NCBI GenBank assembly: GCA_036365145.1 | Contig: JAEOAD010001365.1 | Location: 6,050,501-6,114,500, forward strand | Reading direction: 5' to 3' | Length of the DNA: 64,000 nucleotides | From: Orientallactaga sibirica | Taxonomy: Eukaryota > Chordata > Mammalia > Rodentia > Dipodidae | Shown here: in pieces, positions 11,435 through 23,044 of the stretch | How the letters are laid out: the number at the start of each line of letters is the position of its first letter | Numbering within the stretch: the first letter of the stretch is position 1 | Translations under genes and position numbers: made by a program | The notes under the pieces: generated by a model | The model's database searches: none | Told to the model about the DNA's origin: nothing | What the model saw: the letters and a program-made list of their open reading frames with translations, nothing else

Positions 11435-11610
11435 CCATCCTTTCTTCCCTTCCTTCCTGTTTCCTTGTTCTGTCTCTCTTCCTCCCTCATCATCTTTCTC
11501 CCTTGCTCCCTCCTGCTATCCTTTCCTTCTTTTCCTGTCTTCCTTTCTTCCATCTCTCCCCTTCCATCCCTCCCTCCCACCTTCTCTCCTTTTTCTTCCT
11601 TTAAAGAGCA
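11435..11610. repeat. pyrimidine-rich low-complexity tract
   Basis: Irregular CCTT/TCCC runs on the + strand. It gives overlapping Ser/Leu/Pro/Phe-rich frames on + and Lys/Glu/Arg-rich frames on the other strand, which are not genes. Confidence 0.85.
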
Positions 11611-11639
11611 GAGAAATCCAGTGCCCACCAGATAACAAC

Positions 11640-12165
11640 ATGAAATTATCTTTTTACTCTACCACGAGCCCTAAAGAACCTGACACATGTAACCATGGGG
11701 CGCAGCAGGCAGACACCGAGACAGTCAGGTCTGACTAGGCCTCGCCATCTCCACATTGTCCCCTTTCCTTCGTGTTTCCTCTGAAGGCCTTGCCCGTGCC
11801 TCAGAGGAAAGCCCCGCATGTCCCCACTCTGAGAGGACCAGGGGGAACTCCCCACATCATGAAAACCTCCCCATGGGGACTGACTGATGCGCATTTTACT
11901 TTTAAATGTTTGACTTGATTGACTCTTTCTGACAACATTTTCTTACAGCCTTTTCCTTCCTAATGAATTTGAGCCTTTGCGAATGGCATGTGATTGACAG
12001 AGGCACAGACTGACAGCTTGGGTTTCTTCGAAGGTTCTGCATTCGTGGCAGCCTGTCTGGGCTCAGGTGAGTCAGGAGCAATGAGCGAGGGAAACATCCC
12101 AGTGTGTTTCTGCTTCAGGACACTGCCTTGATTGCTTGTCTGTGTTCCCTTAATAATTACTTCAG
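11640..12165. other. single-copy-like non-coding DNA
   Basis: No repeat or domain recognised. Confidence 0.4.
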
Positions 12166-12169
12166 AATT

Positions 12170-12650
12170 TTGTGTATTCAACAAACATTTCTTGAGTCGC
12201 CAAGATTGGTGTGCTGAGTGATGTCAAGGTGCTAAGATGGGCTGAAAATGGTTCCTGCCTTTGTGGAGTTCTGATTCACCAGGTCTGGTGAGGGAGCAGA
12301 ACTGTAGCTGAGGACAGTGCCCTCCAGGTAGTGGACCCTGGGCTTGATAACAGTAAGGGAGATGCTGTTAGCCGGAGTGAGCGTGGAATGCACAAGATGT
12401 CAACAGGGGAAGAATATCAGGGAAGGAACCTCACCCTCAACTGTGCTTCTGCACGAGGACATCCCTGAAGGTCCCAAAGTACAACTCGGTTGAGATCCAG
12501 CATTTTGTCATGGCAGGGGATCAAGACATAGGGGCGAATTGTGGTACTGAGACTGGAACAGCATGAGGGTAAAATACAGAGGCCCATAAAGGGCCTTTTG
12601 AAAGGTTCAGCATTTATCCTATAGCCAGCATGGCTGGTAAGCAGTCCCCA
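12170..12650 (+). mobile_element. ancient L2/MIR-type repeat
   Basis: ttcaacaaacatttcttgag, then a cctttgtggagttctgattc-like segment, then gcatttatcctatagccagc follow, in order, the layout of an old mammalian repeat that begins ttcaacaaatatttattgag. It is heavily diverged and family assignment is from memory. Confidence 0.5.
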
Positions 12651-12771
12651 GGAAGAGATGGTGTTGTAGACAGCTCCACATTGCCGGGACGAATATTCAA
12701 CCCAGACACAGTTTAGAGGAGGAAGGAATTTGTTTCAGCTTTACAGATCCAGGGGAAATTCCATCAGTGGT

Positions 12772-13126
12772 TGTAGTAGTTTGAATGTATGTCCCCCATA
12801 GGCCCAGATATTTCATGAAAGATTGTAACTTGGGTTTCCAGCTGTCTGGCTGGAGGAGGTGTCACTGTGGGTGGATCCTGGGGTCCATCTCCTAAGGTAT
12901 TACTGGGGGGTGGATCTGAATTCCAGCCTAAGATGTGCAGTGTGCTTGAGCTCTGCCTGGGGTTCCCAGAGTGTGCTAGCTTCTGGTGGTGCTAGTAGTG
13001 GTTTTTCTTTCTTTTGTCATTATGGAACTTCCCTTGGATCTGTAAGCATCAAACAAATCCCTTCCTCCTATCAACTGTATCTGTTTGGAAGTTCATCACA
13101 GCGATGTGAAGCTGTCTACTACAGAA
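12772..13126 (+). repeat. 5' LTR of the complete MaLR
   Basis: Starts TGTAGTAGTTTGAATG. The last bases are acagaa where the 3' LTR has acagca, so the terminal CA has mutated in this copy if the boundary is right. Confidence 0.85.
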
Positions 13127-13127
13127 T

Positions 13128-13144
13128 TGGTACCAGGGAGTGGG
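13128..13144 (+). promoter_or_regulatory. primer binding site, tRNA-Leu type
   Basis: TGGTACCAGGGAGTGGG begins one base after the LTR. It resembles the complement of a tRNA-Leu 3' end with CCA (TGG plus taccagnagtggg), the primer that gives ERV-L its name. The tRNA match is from memory. Confidence 0.7.
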
Positions 13145-14320
13145 TTGGTGCTGTGCGATGAATCTGACAGTGTGGATTTTGGTCTTTTGGAAATTTTATT
13201 TTAGAGGAATTGGCACGGACTTGGTACTTGCAACTGAAGATGCTTTCCAGAGCAGTAAGCCAAGTTTTATGGACTATTCTGGTGAGAGTTTGAAAATGCT
13301 GAGTGCAGAGAGAACTGTATTTGGAGGCTTGGCTTATGAACTTTCTAAGGGGAAGGAAAGACTGCAGAGAACTTTATTAGAACTGGGATACTGGCATAAG
13401 GGCTGGCTTCATTCTGCTGTCCATGCCCAGAGAGTTTGATCAAGGTTAAATTTGTAATGGACTGATGTGCTTGGCTGAAGATATGGAACTGAGAGGTAAA
13501 AGGCTTAAAATTGGAGCAATTCAAACAAATTTAAACTGTACAGACACAGAGACTGGTTTTAGGTTACTGAAGCTACTATTGTCAAACACATTAGCAATTT
13601 TAAGGAAGATGACCCAGCTAGCTACTTTACAGTGAGACCATGGAAAGGCTGCCTGAGGAAAAACTAAATGGCAAGAATGCAAACTCTTGAGGAAGGAAGG
13701 ACTCTGCCCTTCAAGGTCACAATTAATTTATTCCCTGAATTAAGAATATGTCTGTGTCCTGCACTACTGCTATTGGTTTCAGAAGCATGAAAAAAATGCA
13801 TGGAGTGGGTCATGAAGTGCACAGAGTTCCAGGAACCACTGTTGAGATGCAGTAAGTGAGGTAGGGCATGCTGACCCTGATAAAGATGCCAGGGAAACCA
13901 TTTAAAGATGGATCACATTGTGCATGGATACTGGACGATGTTTCAGATATACCAGGACTACACAAAGGCTTCCATGGAGTCTTTTCAGCTTGGAGCGGAA
14001 GTTTTCCCTGGTTACACACCCCACCTGGAGGGGAGGGATTGGAAAATCCAGAGACTCCTCACTGGCCACTTGTTTTGGATACTGGACTTGAACTGCTAAT
14101 GTTTGCCTAATGGTTGTTGAGTTTGCATTGGCTCAGTCTCTTGTTATGCCTTATAGCAATGGAAATGTTTACTCTGTGCCATTATATGTTGGAAGTATGT
14201 TACTTGTTTGATTTTTATAAGACTCACAGTTAAGAGACAGTCTTAAGGTTAACAAAGACTATGGGGACCTTTGAAGTTGGACTGAATCCAATTTTACAGT
14301 GTGAGATCATTATGAATCTA

Positions 14321-14339
14321 TTAGGGGCCAGGGGTAGAA
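14321..14339 (+). promoter_or_regulatory. polypurine tract before the 3' LTR
   Basis: ttaggggccaggggtagaa is purine-rich with few interruptions and ends directly at the TG of the 3' LTR, the position of a plus-strand primer. Confidence 0.7.
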
Positions 14340-14674
14340 TGTGGTAGTTGAACGTATGTCCCCCAATAGACTCAAATGTTTTACTAAAGCTGTAACTTGG
14401 ATTTCCATCCACTTGGCTGGAGGAGGTGTCACTGGGGGTGGATCCTGGGGTCTATCCAGCCCTAAGGTGTTACTGGGGGTGAATATAAATTCCAGCTTAA
14501 GCTCTGCCTGGGGGTCCCAGAGTGTGCTTGCTTCTGGTGGTACTGCTGGGGGTTTTCTTTCTTTCTCTGTTATGGAACTTCTCCTGGATCTGTAAGCATC
14601 AAATAAGTCCCTTCCTCCCATCACCTGTGTCTGGTTTGAAGGTCCACCCCAGCAGTGTGGAGCTGACTACAGCA
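14340..14674 (+). repeat. 3' LTR of the complete MaLR
   Basis: Starts TGTGGTAGTTGAACG and ends actacagca. The partner LTR is at 12772-13126. Confidence 0.85.
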
Positions 14675-15084
14675 GTGGTGGAAGAAGCTGCTTCCATACA
14701 ACCAAGCAGAGAGAAACCATCTCCAGCCAGCAAACACCAAAAACAACAAACGCAAACTGGCAACAAGTATCAGGGACCCGGGCAGAGTGCAGATGGTTCT
14801 GTGTACCTTTTAGCTGGGAAGCAGACCTGCCTTTCAACACACCTTTGGGTGGACCCCAGGATCAGCCAAGGGTGATACATCCTCCAGCCAGGTGGCTGGA
14901 GACCCAAGTTATAAGCTTTAATAAAAATACCTAGGTTTATGGAGGGCACGCATTTAAACTGCCATAGATGGCACGTGTGAGCCCACATTTGCAAACATAT
15001 TTTTGGTAGTGGCGTGGAAAACAGCAGCTTGGAGAAGGGAAAATCCTAGAAGGAAGGTGGTGAAGAAGACAAACAAATATGTCA

Positions 15085-15432
15085 GCAAGTTAGTTGGCTT
15101 TTGTGTTGCTGTGACCAAATAGTTGCCAGAAATAACAGGGGAAGGCGGATTTCTTTTTGGTTCACCTTGGCAGAGGGTTTCAATTACTTGATTCCATGTG
15201 CTTGGGAAGAACTTGGTGGTGGTGGGAATGGGTAGCAGAATCCTTCACTTCATGCCAGGTAGGAAAGGGAGAGAGAGGCAGGGCTTACAAATGACCTCGG
15301 GGACCAACTTCTTCCAGCTAGATTTCACCTCCTAACGCTTCTAGAACCTCCCGAGAGAGTACCTCAAGCTGGGATACATGCTCTACACATGAGCTGGGAA
15401 GGGACATTTCACAATCTAACAGTAGTAGTTAG
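15085..15432 (-). mobile_element. antisense MT-like MaLR LTR, old
   Basis: ttgtgttgctgtgaccaaat, then gcggatttctttttggttca, then cttcttccagctagatttca and ggacatttcacaatctaac match the complement of an MT-type MaLR LTR in order. Related copies in the window lie at 18190, 32735, 35005, 46806 and 59825. Confidence 0.7.
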
Positions 15433-15439
15433 ACTTCCG

Positions 15440-18185
15440 CAGCTCTGTGGACATGAGTGATGTGGAGGGGTCAGGGCTCAGGGAAGGCTTTGCTGACTAA
15501 CTAAGGACCTAACAAGGTTGGTCATGACCACAGGGATTCAGGTTCTGGGGGAGGGGGACACCCCACAATTTAATCCCATAGAAGTTTGGGCTTCGATTTA
15601 CTATGGAGAGCAAGGCTGAAGATACTTCAGGTTCTCTCACAGAGACAAGTGTGGGCATTTATCACTCCGTTCCTCAAAGCAGAGCTGCACCAATGCGTGC
15701 AGGTGACACTGGGGTGTGTGATTGTCTGTTAGACTGTAGATGACACTTCCTCTGTTCCTGCTTCCATCCCTCCATTTTGCCATTTCCCGGTCCTATTCTT
15801 TGACCAAATTGAAGCCTTGTGTATTGGCCAGGATGCAGCTGTTGAAGCTGTTCATAGCAGGCTTTGACCTGAACACCTTAGACAAGACGAATTTGTCACT
15901 ATCCCAAAAGAATAGAGACTGAAGTGTGTCCCAGGCTCCAGTGCTGTGCAGGCACCCTACTTGACACTTATAAATGAGTGCCCTTCCTCAATCCTACCTC
16001 TGTGACATTCAACTGTGAAGGGAGCTTGTCACTCTGTCTGTATTTTGGGGGTGAATTGTTTTGTTTGTAGGGCCATCTTGTTAATTGGTTTTTAATTGAT
16101 GGCCTTTAACCTAACATTTCATTTTAAAAAGGTAATCCACACACTGTGTTAGTATGAATTGTTACTAAAAAAAAAAAAATCAAAAAAAGGAAGCATCAGG
16201 CATCTGCTGGGCGGCCCCCCACCATCACCAAGAGCTTTTTTGGAGTCAGCTCTGCCCACCCACCTCTTCCCAGTTGTCTCTCCTTCTTGAACATGGAACT
16301 GTCACCTTACCACAGCTTAAAATAAGATGGGGTGAACAGCAACCCCCACTCCACACGTTGAGGAGCTACGGGATTTCACCCAAAAATACAGGCAGAAAAA
16401 AAAAAAGAAAACCCAAGAAGATGCCAGAGACCCCAAATCCACTCCCAGGAGAAATCTGAAGCCAGAAAAAAGTACATGTGACTGCTTCTACCAGAGGACC
16501 CTAATGGGAACAGTGCTTTCTGAGGGTCCTAAAGAAAACTCAGCCAAGACCCTGCGTGGGTCACAGCCTGTCTCCCAGGCAATACCTCAGAGAGTGACAT
16601 GGCAGAGCAGTGAATTACTGAGTCTTCCAGGAATGGTGCCAGAGAACTTGACATTTCGCATTCCCTCACACATTGGCAGCTGTCACCATGGGTAACAAAA
16701 TGCAGGCACTACCCACGGCTCCATAGGTAGCCCGTCCCCCAGCATTTGGAAGCGCCCGTCTTCATCCTTGACAGGGCAGTGTCCAGGGACGTGACTGTAG
16801 ACACAGTTTTGATGAAGCATTAGGCTGTGAGTGTAACGGGAAAACTGTTTTGTGAATGTACAAGTTGGGTTTAGAATAGAATTGAGAAAGCAGACAGCTT
16901 TGGGTCTCAGAGATCTGGCATCAGATCTTACGTTCTTCCGTGTGCGTTTTCTTGTTACTCAAATAGGGCATTGTCATTAAGAATAATGTGGAAAAGTCAG
17001 AAGAGCCAAGGCATATTTGGAAACCTCCACAACCTCACTGCCCAGATAGCATTATCATTTTAAATAAATCTTTTGAGCGAGACATGCAGCAATAAATGGC
17101 ATTATTTTTCCAAATACATACCTCACAAAAATTCTTTCCTAAACACAGTGACTTCATTAGTCATAAGAAACATTGTGGACTCTTTGTGGACGCTGTGTTT
17201 ATGGGGAATGGGTTGACATGGTATGAATCGAATAGAAAAGCATTTTGACTCGGAAATAAGATTTTCATTCATTCACTCAATCTCCTTTTGATTTCCTTTC
17301 CTAGATCACATGATTTTTCTCTGGAGAATTGTCTACTTTCACCTTTGGTAAATAAACCTTCCAAAACGAGTATCATTTCAAAAAGTATCTCATGGTGGAG
17401 GGAACAGATCTCCTGGAAGAGGTTTTGAAAGCAGGAAGCAGGTCAGGGAGACTTTCAAGGATTTGGGGGTGTTCTTATCTAAGCCAGCAAGCACACAGGG
17501 CCAAGCCATTCTGTGGAAAATAGATAGCCAGCCAGACAGACAGACAGACAGACAGACAGACAGCCTGCCTGCCTGCCTCCTGGAGAGAAAACACAGAGCT
17601 GTTGCTTCTGAGGTCTGGGCAAGGAGGGGGAGGACATTAAGAAAGACACCCTGGGTGCCTACCTGTGCAAGGTGGGATGAGCCTAGACTCTGACCTCAGG
17701 GTGCTCGGCAGCTTCCACCTTAGAATGTATTTAACACCCCACCACCAAGAACGTTATTTGTGAGGTGGCACAATTCTGATGGTCGAGTTCAGGGAAGAAG
17801 TGTTATCAAGACAGGAGCTAGCATTCGCAGAGTGGAAAGGAAGGCATAGAAATGCCAATTCCTTTAAGCTCTGTGAGATTAATTATTCATATGTCAAGTT
17901 CTGTAGAGTGGGGATGAAGACCCCTCTGCAGATCCCTAATGTGAAGTTTGAGCAATCCAGCCTGCAGGGTCTGGTTCGATCGAGCAGATGACCTTCTCCA
18001 TGTCCCTGCACATGTCTCCTCTTGCCCTTAGATGAGCAACTCTGGCTTGAATCTTGACTTTCTCGGGCCTCCAGGAGCCCATGCAATGGCCCATCCTCTC
18101 CACTGGCTCCACATAAGCACAGCCTCAGCTTCCTGACAACTTGCTCACTTTGCCGCAGATCTGAGGACCACCCCTCCAGAGCAGA
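15440..18185. other. single-copy-like non-coding DNA
   Basis: 15460-15540 has weak L2-like text (cagggaaggctttgctga). 16160-16190 is A-rich. 16960-17400 is AT-rich and smooth, possibly conserved non-coding DNA. No gene recognised; frames are 60-76 codons. Confidence 0.4.
17533..17578. repeat. (CAGA)n then (CCTG)n compound microsatellite
   Basis: About eight CAGA units followed directly by CCTG units. Confidence 0.93.
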
Positions 18186-18189
18186 GAGC

Positions 18190-18545
18190 TGGTATGTTCA
18201 TCAGCTCTCTGTCTCTGATGTCAAAATACCTGAGAGGAGCAAGCGACCCATAAGGGAAGAAGGTGTGTTTTGAGGGCTCACAGTTTCAGTGGTTTCAACC
18301 TAGGGCTGGTTAGCTTTTGAACCCCTGTGGTGGCAACAGAAAAAGCTTCTCACTTCATGGAGGCAATGAAAGGGAAGAGGGTTCAAGGTCCCAGCAGCTC
18401 CTTCAAGGGCACACCTCTAATGACCTAACTTCTTCCTACTAAGCCCTCCCTCTTGAAAGTTCCATGGCCTTCCAACAGTGCCATGGGCTGGGAACTAACC
18501 TGTGAACAGATTGGCTTGGGAATATTCTAGATATAAATTACAGTA
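18190..18545 (-). mobile_element. antisense MT-like MaLR LTR, old
   Basis: Same layout as 15085-15432: gtcaaaatacctgagaggag, gggctcacagtttcag, aatgacctaacttcttccta and ctaagccctccctcttg are in the expected order on the complement. Ends are worn. Confidence 0.65.
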
Positions 18546-18575
18546 GCTAGACTTTGGGAAGAGATTCAGAATCTT

Positions 18576-18772
18576 TTTTTTTTTTTCTTTAAAATGTTTA
18601 TTTATTTATTGAGAGAGAGAATGGGCACGCCAGGGCCTCAAGCCACTGCAAACGAACTCCAGACGCATGCGCTATCATGTGCATCTGGCTCACGTGGGTT
18701 CTGAGGAGTTGAAACCAGGTCCTTAGACTTCATAGGCAAGCACCTTCACCGCTAAGCCATCCCTCCAGCCCA
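18576..18772 (-). mobile_element. DIP-like SINE
   Basis: Antisense copy ending ccgctaagccatccctccag. The 14-bp direct repeat agattcagaatctt (18562-18575 and 18773-18786) flanks it perfectly, marking a young insertion. Confidence 0.94.
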
Positions 18773-18786
18773 AGATTCAGAATCTT

Positions 18787-19458
18787 CTTCTATCACCCTC
18801 ACCAGCCTGACTGTACGGTTCTTGTGGTTTCTCTGTCAGGAAGGAGGATGTGTTATATTTAGGTCATGGTAAAGAACCACAGACACCGTCTCCTGGCGTT
18901 TCACGGCTTGGGCTTCCACGGGGTGGCGGTGTAGGGAGGATGAATGCTGCCTGCTTGTGCCCGAGTACGTGGTTCTTGGAGGTGCATTTCTCTCGGGCAC
19001 TGAAGTCAGCAAGCCGAGAACAGGGCAGCTCTCATGGCATCAGCCATTGTTAGGATCCACAGCAAGACATCACAGCCAAACATCCCTCTGCACTTCTGAG
19101 CGGACAGGTATTGACAAGGAATCTACTACCCGATTAGCTTACTTATTGTCACTGGAAGCCAGGAAATAATGATAACACAGTGGTGATTATTTACATTTGT
19201 TGAGGACTTATCATATGCCACATACTGTTAGTAGTCTCATGTCACAGTTATGTATGTGACAGAATGTGTTATGCTACCTAGGCAGGCAGAGAACATGACT
19301 TGCCTGGAAGAAAACTTCCCAAGATCCCTTGTCTAATGAGGGGCTGACCTGAGGCACTGGAGGTGAGCGTGTGACCTCTGTGCTCTATGGCCTTTCCTCA
19401 ACCAAGCACAAGGCCCTCCAAGCCCAGCTAATGGGCAGAGATTACGAATCACTTAATT
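18787..19458. other. single-copy-like DNA with a MIR-like patch
   Basis: 19183-19260 (tttacatttgttgaggactt, atcatatgccacatactgtt) resembles the core of a MIR element in sense. The rest is unrecognised. Confidence 0.4.

Positions 19459-19485
<27 letters not shown>
19459..19485. repeat. (TG)n microsatellite
   Basis: About 13 uninterrupted TG units. Confidence 0.95.
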
Positions 19486-19489
<4 letters not shown>

Positions 19490-20460
19490 GAATGAGCTAT
19501 AAATGGCTGGCATTTGAGAATCAAAATCGACATCATCGGAAGTATAAAAATAATGAGGTGGGTTGTAAATGGCACATCGGCGCGTGTGAGCAATTTGCAC
19601 AAGGAAGGAATGGGGGCCATTTAGAGCCAACAAAGAAATGGGCTCTCCGTAGTCACAGATAAAAATGCAATACTCAGTGTAGGTAGGGGAAGGTGGCTTT
19701 TAAGCAGTTCCATTTATTGTCAAGCTTCCTTTTGGTTATGGCAAATAAGTTTCCCCTTAACGAGAGAGACTCAGATAAAAGGGAGAAAGGGTGAAAGAAA
19801 TAAGCTTTGCATTCTGGTGCAAATGATCTTTTCAGAAGGCCTGTTCTTGGGGCCGGGGCCCGTGCTATCTGTCTGCGTGCTTGCTGGCATTTGCTGGGGC
19901 CTTTTATGGTGCTGGGTCTCCTCCACTGACCATCGAGGTAGCTTATTGTCTTCCCGAAGCACATAATGTGTAGCACCAACTGACTGCATTACAGCAAGCC
20001 CCTAAATTGTATTTGGACAAAGAATAATTGAACACGGGACAGAATAACAAATGCCCCGGTCAAGTTTGCTTCATGGGTTTATCGTGTTGTATTAACATGA
20101 TAGAAATATGAATACTTAAATCTTATCTCAGGTACACTTTATAACTGCATTAATCATTTACTGTATTATATATTTTTCATGTCAGTGAGATTGTGAGGAA
20201 AAGATTCAATTTTCACTGCACAGTCAGAGTGTGTTTCAGATAAGTAAGAGGCCAGGATGAAGCCATTTCAACATGGCTTTTCAATTGCAGACCCTATAAA
20301 GGGGAAGTTAGCATGTATCAAGCAATATTAAGCAGGATTCCTTAGCCTTAGGGAAAATAAATCACCACGGGCCTCCAAGCCATCATCCTGTTGGCCTGAA
20401 TCAGATAAATACTGTAGAGACATTCTACTTATATGTGATCTATATGAACTGAGCCGGGAT
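19490..20460. other. candidate conserved non-coding block
   Basis: Nearly 1 kb free of interspersed repeats, with AT-rich, non-periodic text and homeodomain-type TAAT cores (aataatgagg, gcattaatcattta), plus cagataaaaggg and cagataagtaag GATA-type words. No open frame longer than 101 codons and no domain. The idea of an enhancer rests on texture only; an alignment would decide. Confidence 0.3.
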
Positions 20461-20464
20461 GTTT

Positions 20465-20920
20465 CTTTCTGTTCACCCAAGTCACATGCTCACTTCTCGT
20501 GGTACCTGTCAGCGACTGACATCCCATGTCCACCTGCGCGGGCGTGTGGGGCAGGGAGAGAAGAGCTAGCGCCTTGTCTGCGGAATCTTTGACCTCTGCT
20601 GGGCGATTGTTCCCAGGGGCACCCCCTCTTCTTCAGGGCACAGTGGATCCCAGAAAGGCCATGATGGTGGGGTTCCAGGACCATGGAGTGTGTTTTCAGT
20701 GAGCTAGCTAGGGAAAGCAAGCAGTGCGCTGTCTTCTCCTGCTGATCCGTGATGGAGGGGACCTCGGTTCCTATCCGACTCAGCCCTCCAGGATCGTGAC
20801 GGGCCTCAAATTAAACTGGCACAGACATTCTCGCTTGAGGGTGGGCCCATTTCCAACCCCCAACTCTGAGCCATTCAGAAGAGAGGCTAAAATCAGCAAG
20901 CTGCCTTTTACTTATTTATT
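20465..20920. other. single-copy-like non-coding DNA
   Basis: No repeat recognised. Frames at 20490-21140 (76 and 138 codons) have no domain, and the longer one crosses a SINE. Confidence 0.4.
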
Positions 20921-20924
20921 TATC

Positions 20925-21030
20925 CTTTTTTTTTTTTTCAATACAAGGTCTTGCTATGTAGCACAAGCTAGCCTGGAACTTGTGATCCTCCTGCCTCAGC
21001 TTCTTGAAGTGACAACCACCACATCCCACA
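20925..21030 (-). mobile_element. old B1-like SINE fragment
   Basis: Poly-T, then acaaggtcttgctatgtagc, ctagcctggaacttgtgatc, ctcctgcctcagcttcttga. Antisense and diverged. Confidence 0.75.
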
Positions 21031-21034
21031 AACT

Positions 21035-22265
21035 TACCTCTCCAACGCATACTTCCTTAAGCCTCAGTCCACCCTTTCCCAGAAGCCCTGTGGAGGTTTG
21101 TCATGGTCCAGGTGTCCTTCACACCTTTCTGTTTGCCTAGCAAACTGAAACAGAGGTCATAACACAGACGAACTTCTTTCTCAAAGTTTAGGGAGGAAAA
21201 TATCAAAACAGCAGGCCATAGAATAGAAAGGTGAGGTACGAAGACACAAATCACTTTCCAGGCACAAAAATTGCCAAAAAATAGCAGCTTGCAGCTGTGC
21301 ACAGCAGGGACAGAAAACATTAAACACATGTTAAATAACAAATAGGAGACTTAAATATAGCTAAAAATGGACCCTATTCCGAATAAATCATGCACACTGC
21401 ATCTTAACCGTCCTGAGAAATGTAATGGATCATGCGAAATCTGCCAAATTTGTATTTAAAAAAAAATCAATAGCGTGTGCCTTTGCTTTCCCAATGACAT
21501 GATGTTGGTTTGAGAGAATGTTCTGAGCTTCTGTCACCCCCCACCCCCACCCCAGTGCCACCCATACGACTACAGCTGGGTTTAAGACTTTAGTTAAAGA
21601 CAAGCAAGACATGCATTGAATGAGCCTGGATTTCAGGGGTGGGTTAAAACTATTTAACATTCACTTTGCAGTGCCTTAGCAATGCACAAAATTGTCCCCT
21701 CTTTCTTCTGAACATGTAAAGGAGTTGGCTCATCTATTCTGAACCATTTTTTCTTTCCCCCACAGAAGTTCATTTCTCCTGCACTTCTCACCCCTTTTTT
21801 CGCTTCTACTAAGACATAGCCGTTGCCACCCGGTCAAAGAGGTTTTTATCCCATCTCCTTCACTGTTGGGGGTAGAAGAGACATCTCCTTTTATGACAGC
21901 AAGGCCAAACAAGTCTCCAGGCAGAGTATTCAAATCACACGCCCTGGCAAAACTCCTTGTCTGAAATGTTTGCGGCCTGTGTATTTCTGTCTTCAGATTA
22001 TCTGTGAGTCTCTCTCTTGGCTTGCTGTCTACACCCAGGGTCACGTTCGAAAGCTTCTTCTCTATGTCCTTCTTTGAAGACAGATGCACTTCAATGACGT
22101 GAGAGTGAACTCGGATGCCACACTAATCAACTTTACCTCTATTATATTGTGACAATGGCACATATTTGCTCCAACACACACATGCATGTGCACATGTGTG
22201 TAAAAGCATGCACACCCTTGGTCATTCCTCAGAATAAGAAAGATATCTGTGGTTCTATCTCTGTA
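21035..22265. other. single-copy-like non-coding DNA
   Basis: No repeat or coding domain recognised. 21040-21420 and 21660-22090 are smooth and moderately AT-rich. Confidence 0.4.
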
Positions 22266-22268
22266 CAT

Positions 22269-22312
22269 TGTTTTTTTTGTTTGTTTGTTTGTTTTTGTTT
22301 TTTTTTTTTTTG
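22269..22312. repeat. T-rich (TTTG)n simple repeat
   Basis: TTTG units between poly-T runs. Confidence 0.9.
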
Positions 22313-22319
22313 TCACCAT

Positions 22320-22780
22320 AATAAGTTGCTGAAGATTTTAATGTGAAGCACTGGGCTGGATTGTGTGTTGTGGGGAAGGGAACGGTGACAATACAGACAT
22401 GCTTTCCACCTGGTCAAGACATGTAAGCGTGCACTGCACTGTCCTCTGTGTCCAGCATCCCACCCACCCTGATGCCCTCTTTTTCCTCAGAATATTCACG
22501 GTACCCTCTTAATGTCAACCGCAAATATGTGGTGAGGAGAGGAAAAAGCAGAGAGAAAGATAACTCAAAGGAGAAAGCCGAGTTCTTGGGGATCCTCAGA
22601 GGGGTGATTCGCACCCCAGGTTCTCTTTGTGGCTCGGCATGGAGTATTTCCCCCAAGCTCTGCTGGGATCAGCCTCTCCCTCCCAAGTGAGAGGTGCGCC
22701 AGTGTTCAGAGAACATCCATGTGGAAAACGCCTCACTGTGCTGGCACTTCTGAAATTACAGATGGGAGAACAAGTCCTGA
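22320..22780. other. single-copy-like non-coding DNA
   Basis: No repeat or domain recognised. It leads into the purine tract. Confidence 0.4.
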
Positions 22781-22784
22781 TTCA

Positions 22785-23042
22785 AAGAAAGGGAAAAGAA
22801 TATGCAAGAGGAAGGAAGCAAGGAGTTCCTGTGAAAGAAGAGGAAAGGAAAGAAACAAAGAAAAAAGCAAAAAGGAAAAGAGGAAAGAGAAGGAGAGGGA
22901 GGCAGGGAAGGAGGGAGAGAGGAAGGAAGGAAGGAAGGAAGGAAGGAAGGAAGGAAGGAGGGAAGGAGAGAGGGAGGGAGGGAGGGAGGAAGGAGGGAGG
23001 GAAGGAAGGGAGGGGGGAGGGAAAGAGGGAAGGAGGGAGGAG
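22785..23042. repeat. purine-rich tract with (GGAA)n core
   Basis: About 250 bp, almost all purine on the + strand, with a GGAA core at about 22920-22957 and GGGA runs after it. It accounts for the Lys/Glu/Arg/Gly-rich frames of about 180 codons at 22627-23172 and the Ser/Pro/Phe/Leu frame on the other strand; none is a gene. Confidence 0.92.
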
Positions 23043-23044
23043 TT

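Larger units (their letters stand above)
12772..14674 (+). mobile_element. complete MaLR (ERVL-type, non-autonomous) retroelement
   Basis: Two related LTRs bound an internal region of about 1.2 kb: 5' LTR 12772-13126 and 3' LTR 14340-14674. Both contain the tgtcccccatag-, ggctggaggaggtgtcactg- and ggatctgtaagcatcaaa-like blocks. The total of about 1.9 kb is usual for MaLR. It has no gag or pol frame, and internal text such as gaattggtaccagggagtgg resembles ORR1 internal sequence. The 5-bp duplication GTGGT (12767-12771 and 14675-14679) flanks it. It sits inside an older antisense LTR. Confidence 0.92.
12662..14966 (-). mobile_element. antisense ORR1-like MaLR LTR, split by a later insertion
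   Basis: The LTR runs on the - strand: its 3' part is at 12662-12771 and its 5' part at 14680-14966, about 397 bp in all. Homology to the other LTRs here is clear in sense: cctggatctgtaaagctg, cttcctcc, gtgtctgg, gtggagctgtctacaaca. A perfect 5-bp duplication GATGG (12657-12661 and 14967-14971) flanks the outer ends, as expected for ERVL-MaLR. The interior is occupied by the element at 12772-14674. Confidence 0.88.

Noticed and set aside
12859..14110. Several frames inside the MaLR element
   Set aside because: MaLR internal regions are non-coding; the frames are short, in different registers and match no gag or pol domain.
17533..17578. Short regular array considered as a CRISPR-like repeat
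   Set aside because: It is a 4-bp microsatellite with no spacers, and the genome is mammalian. No CRISPR array exists in the window.
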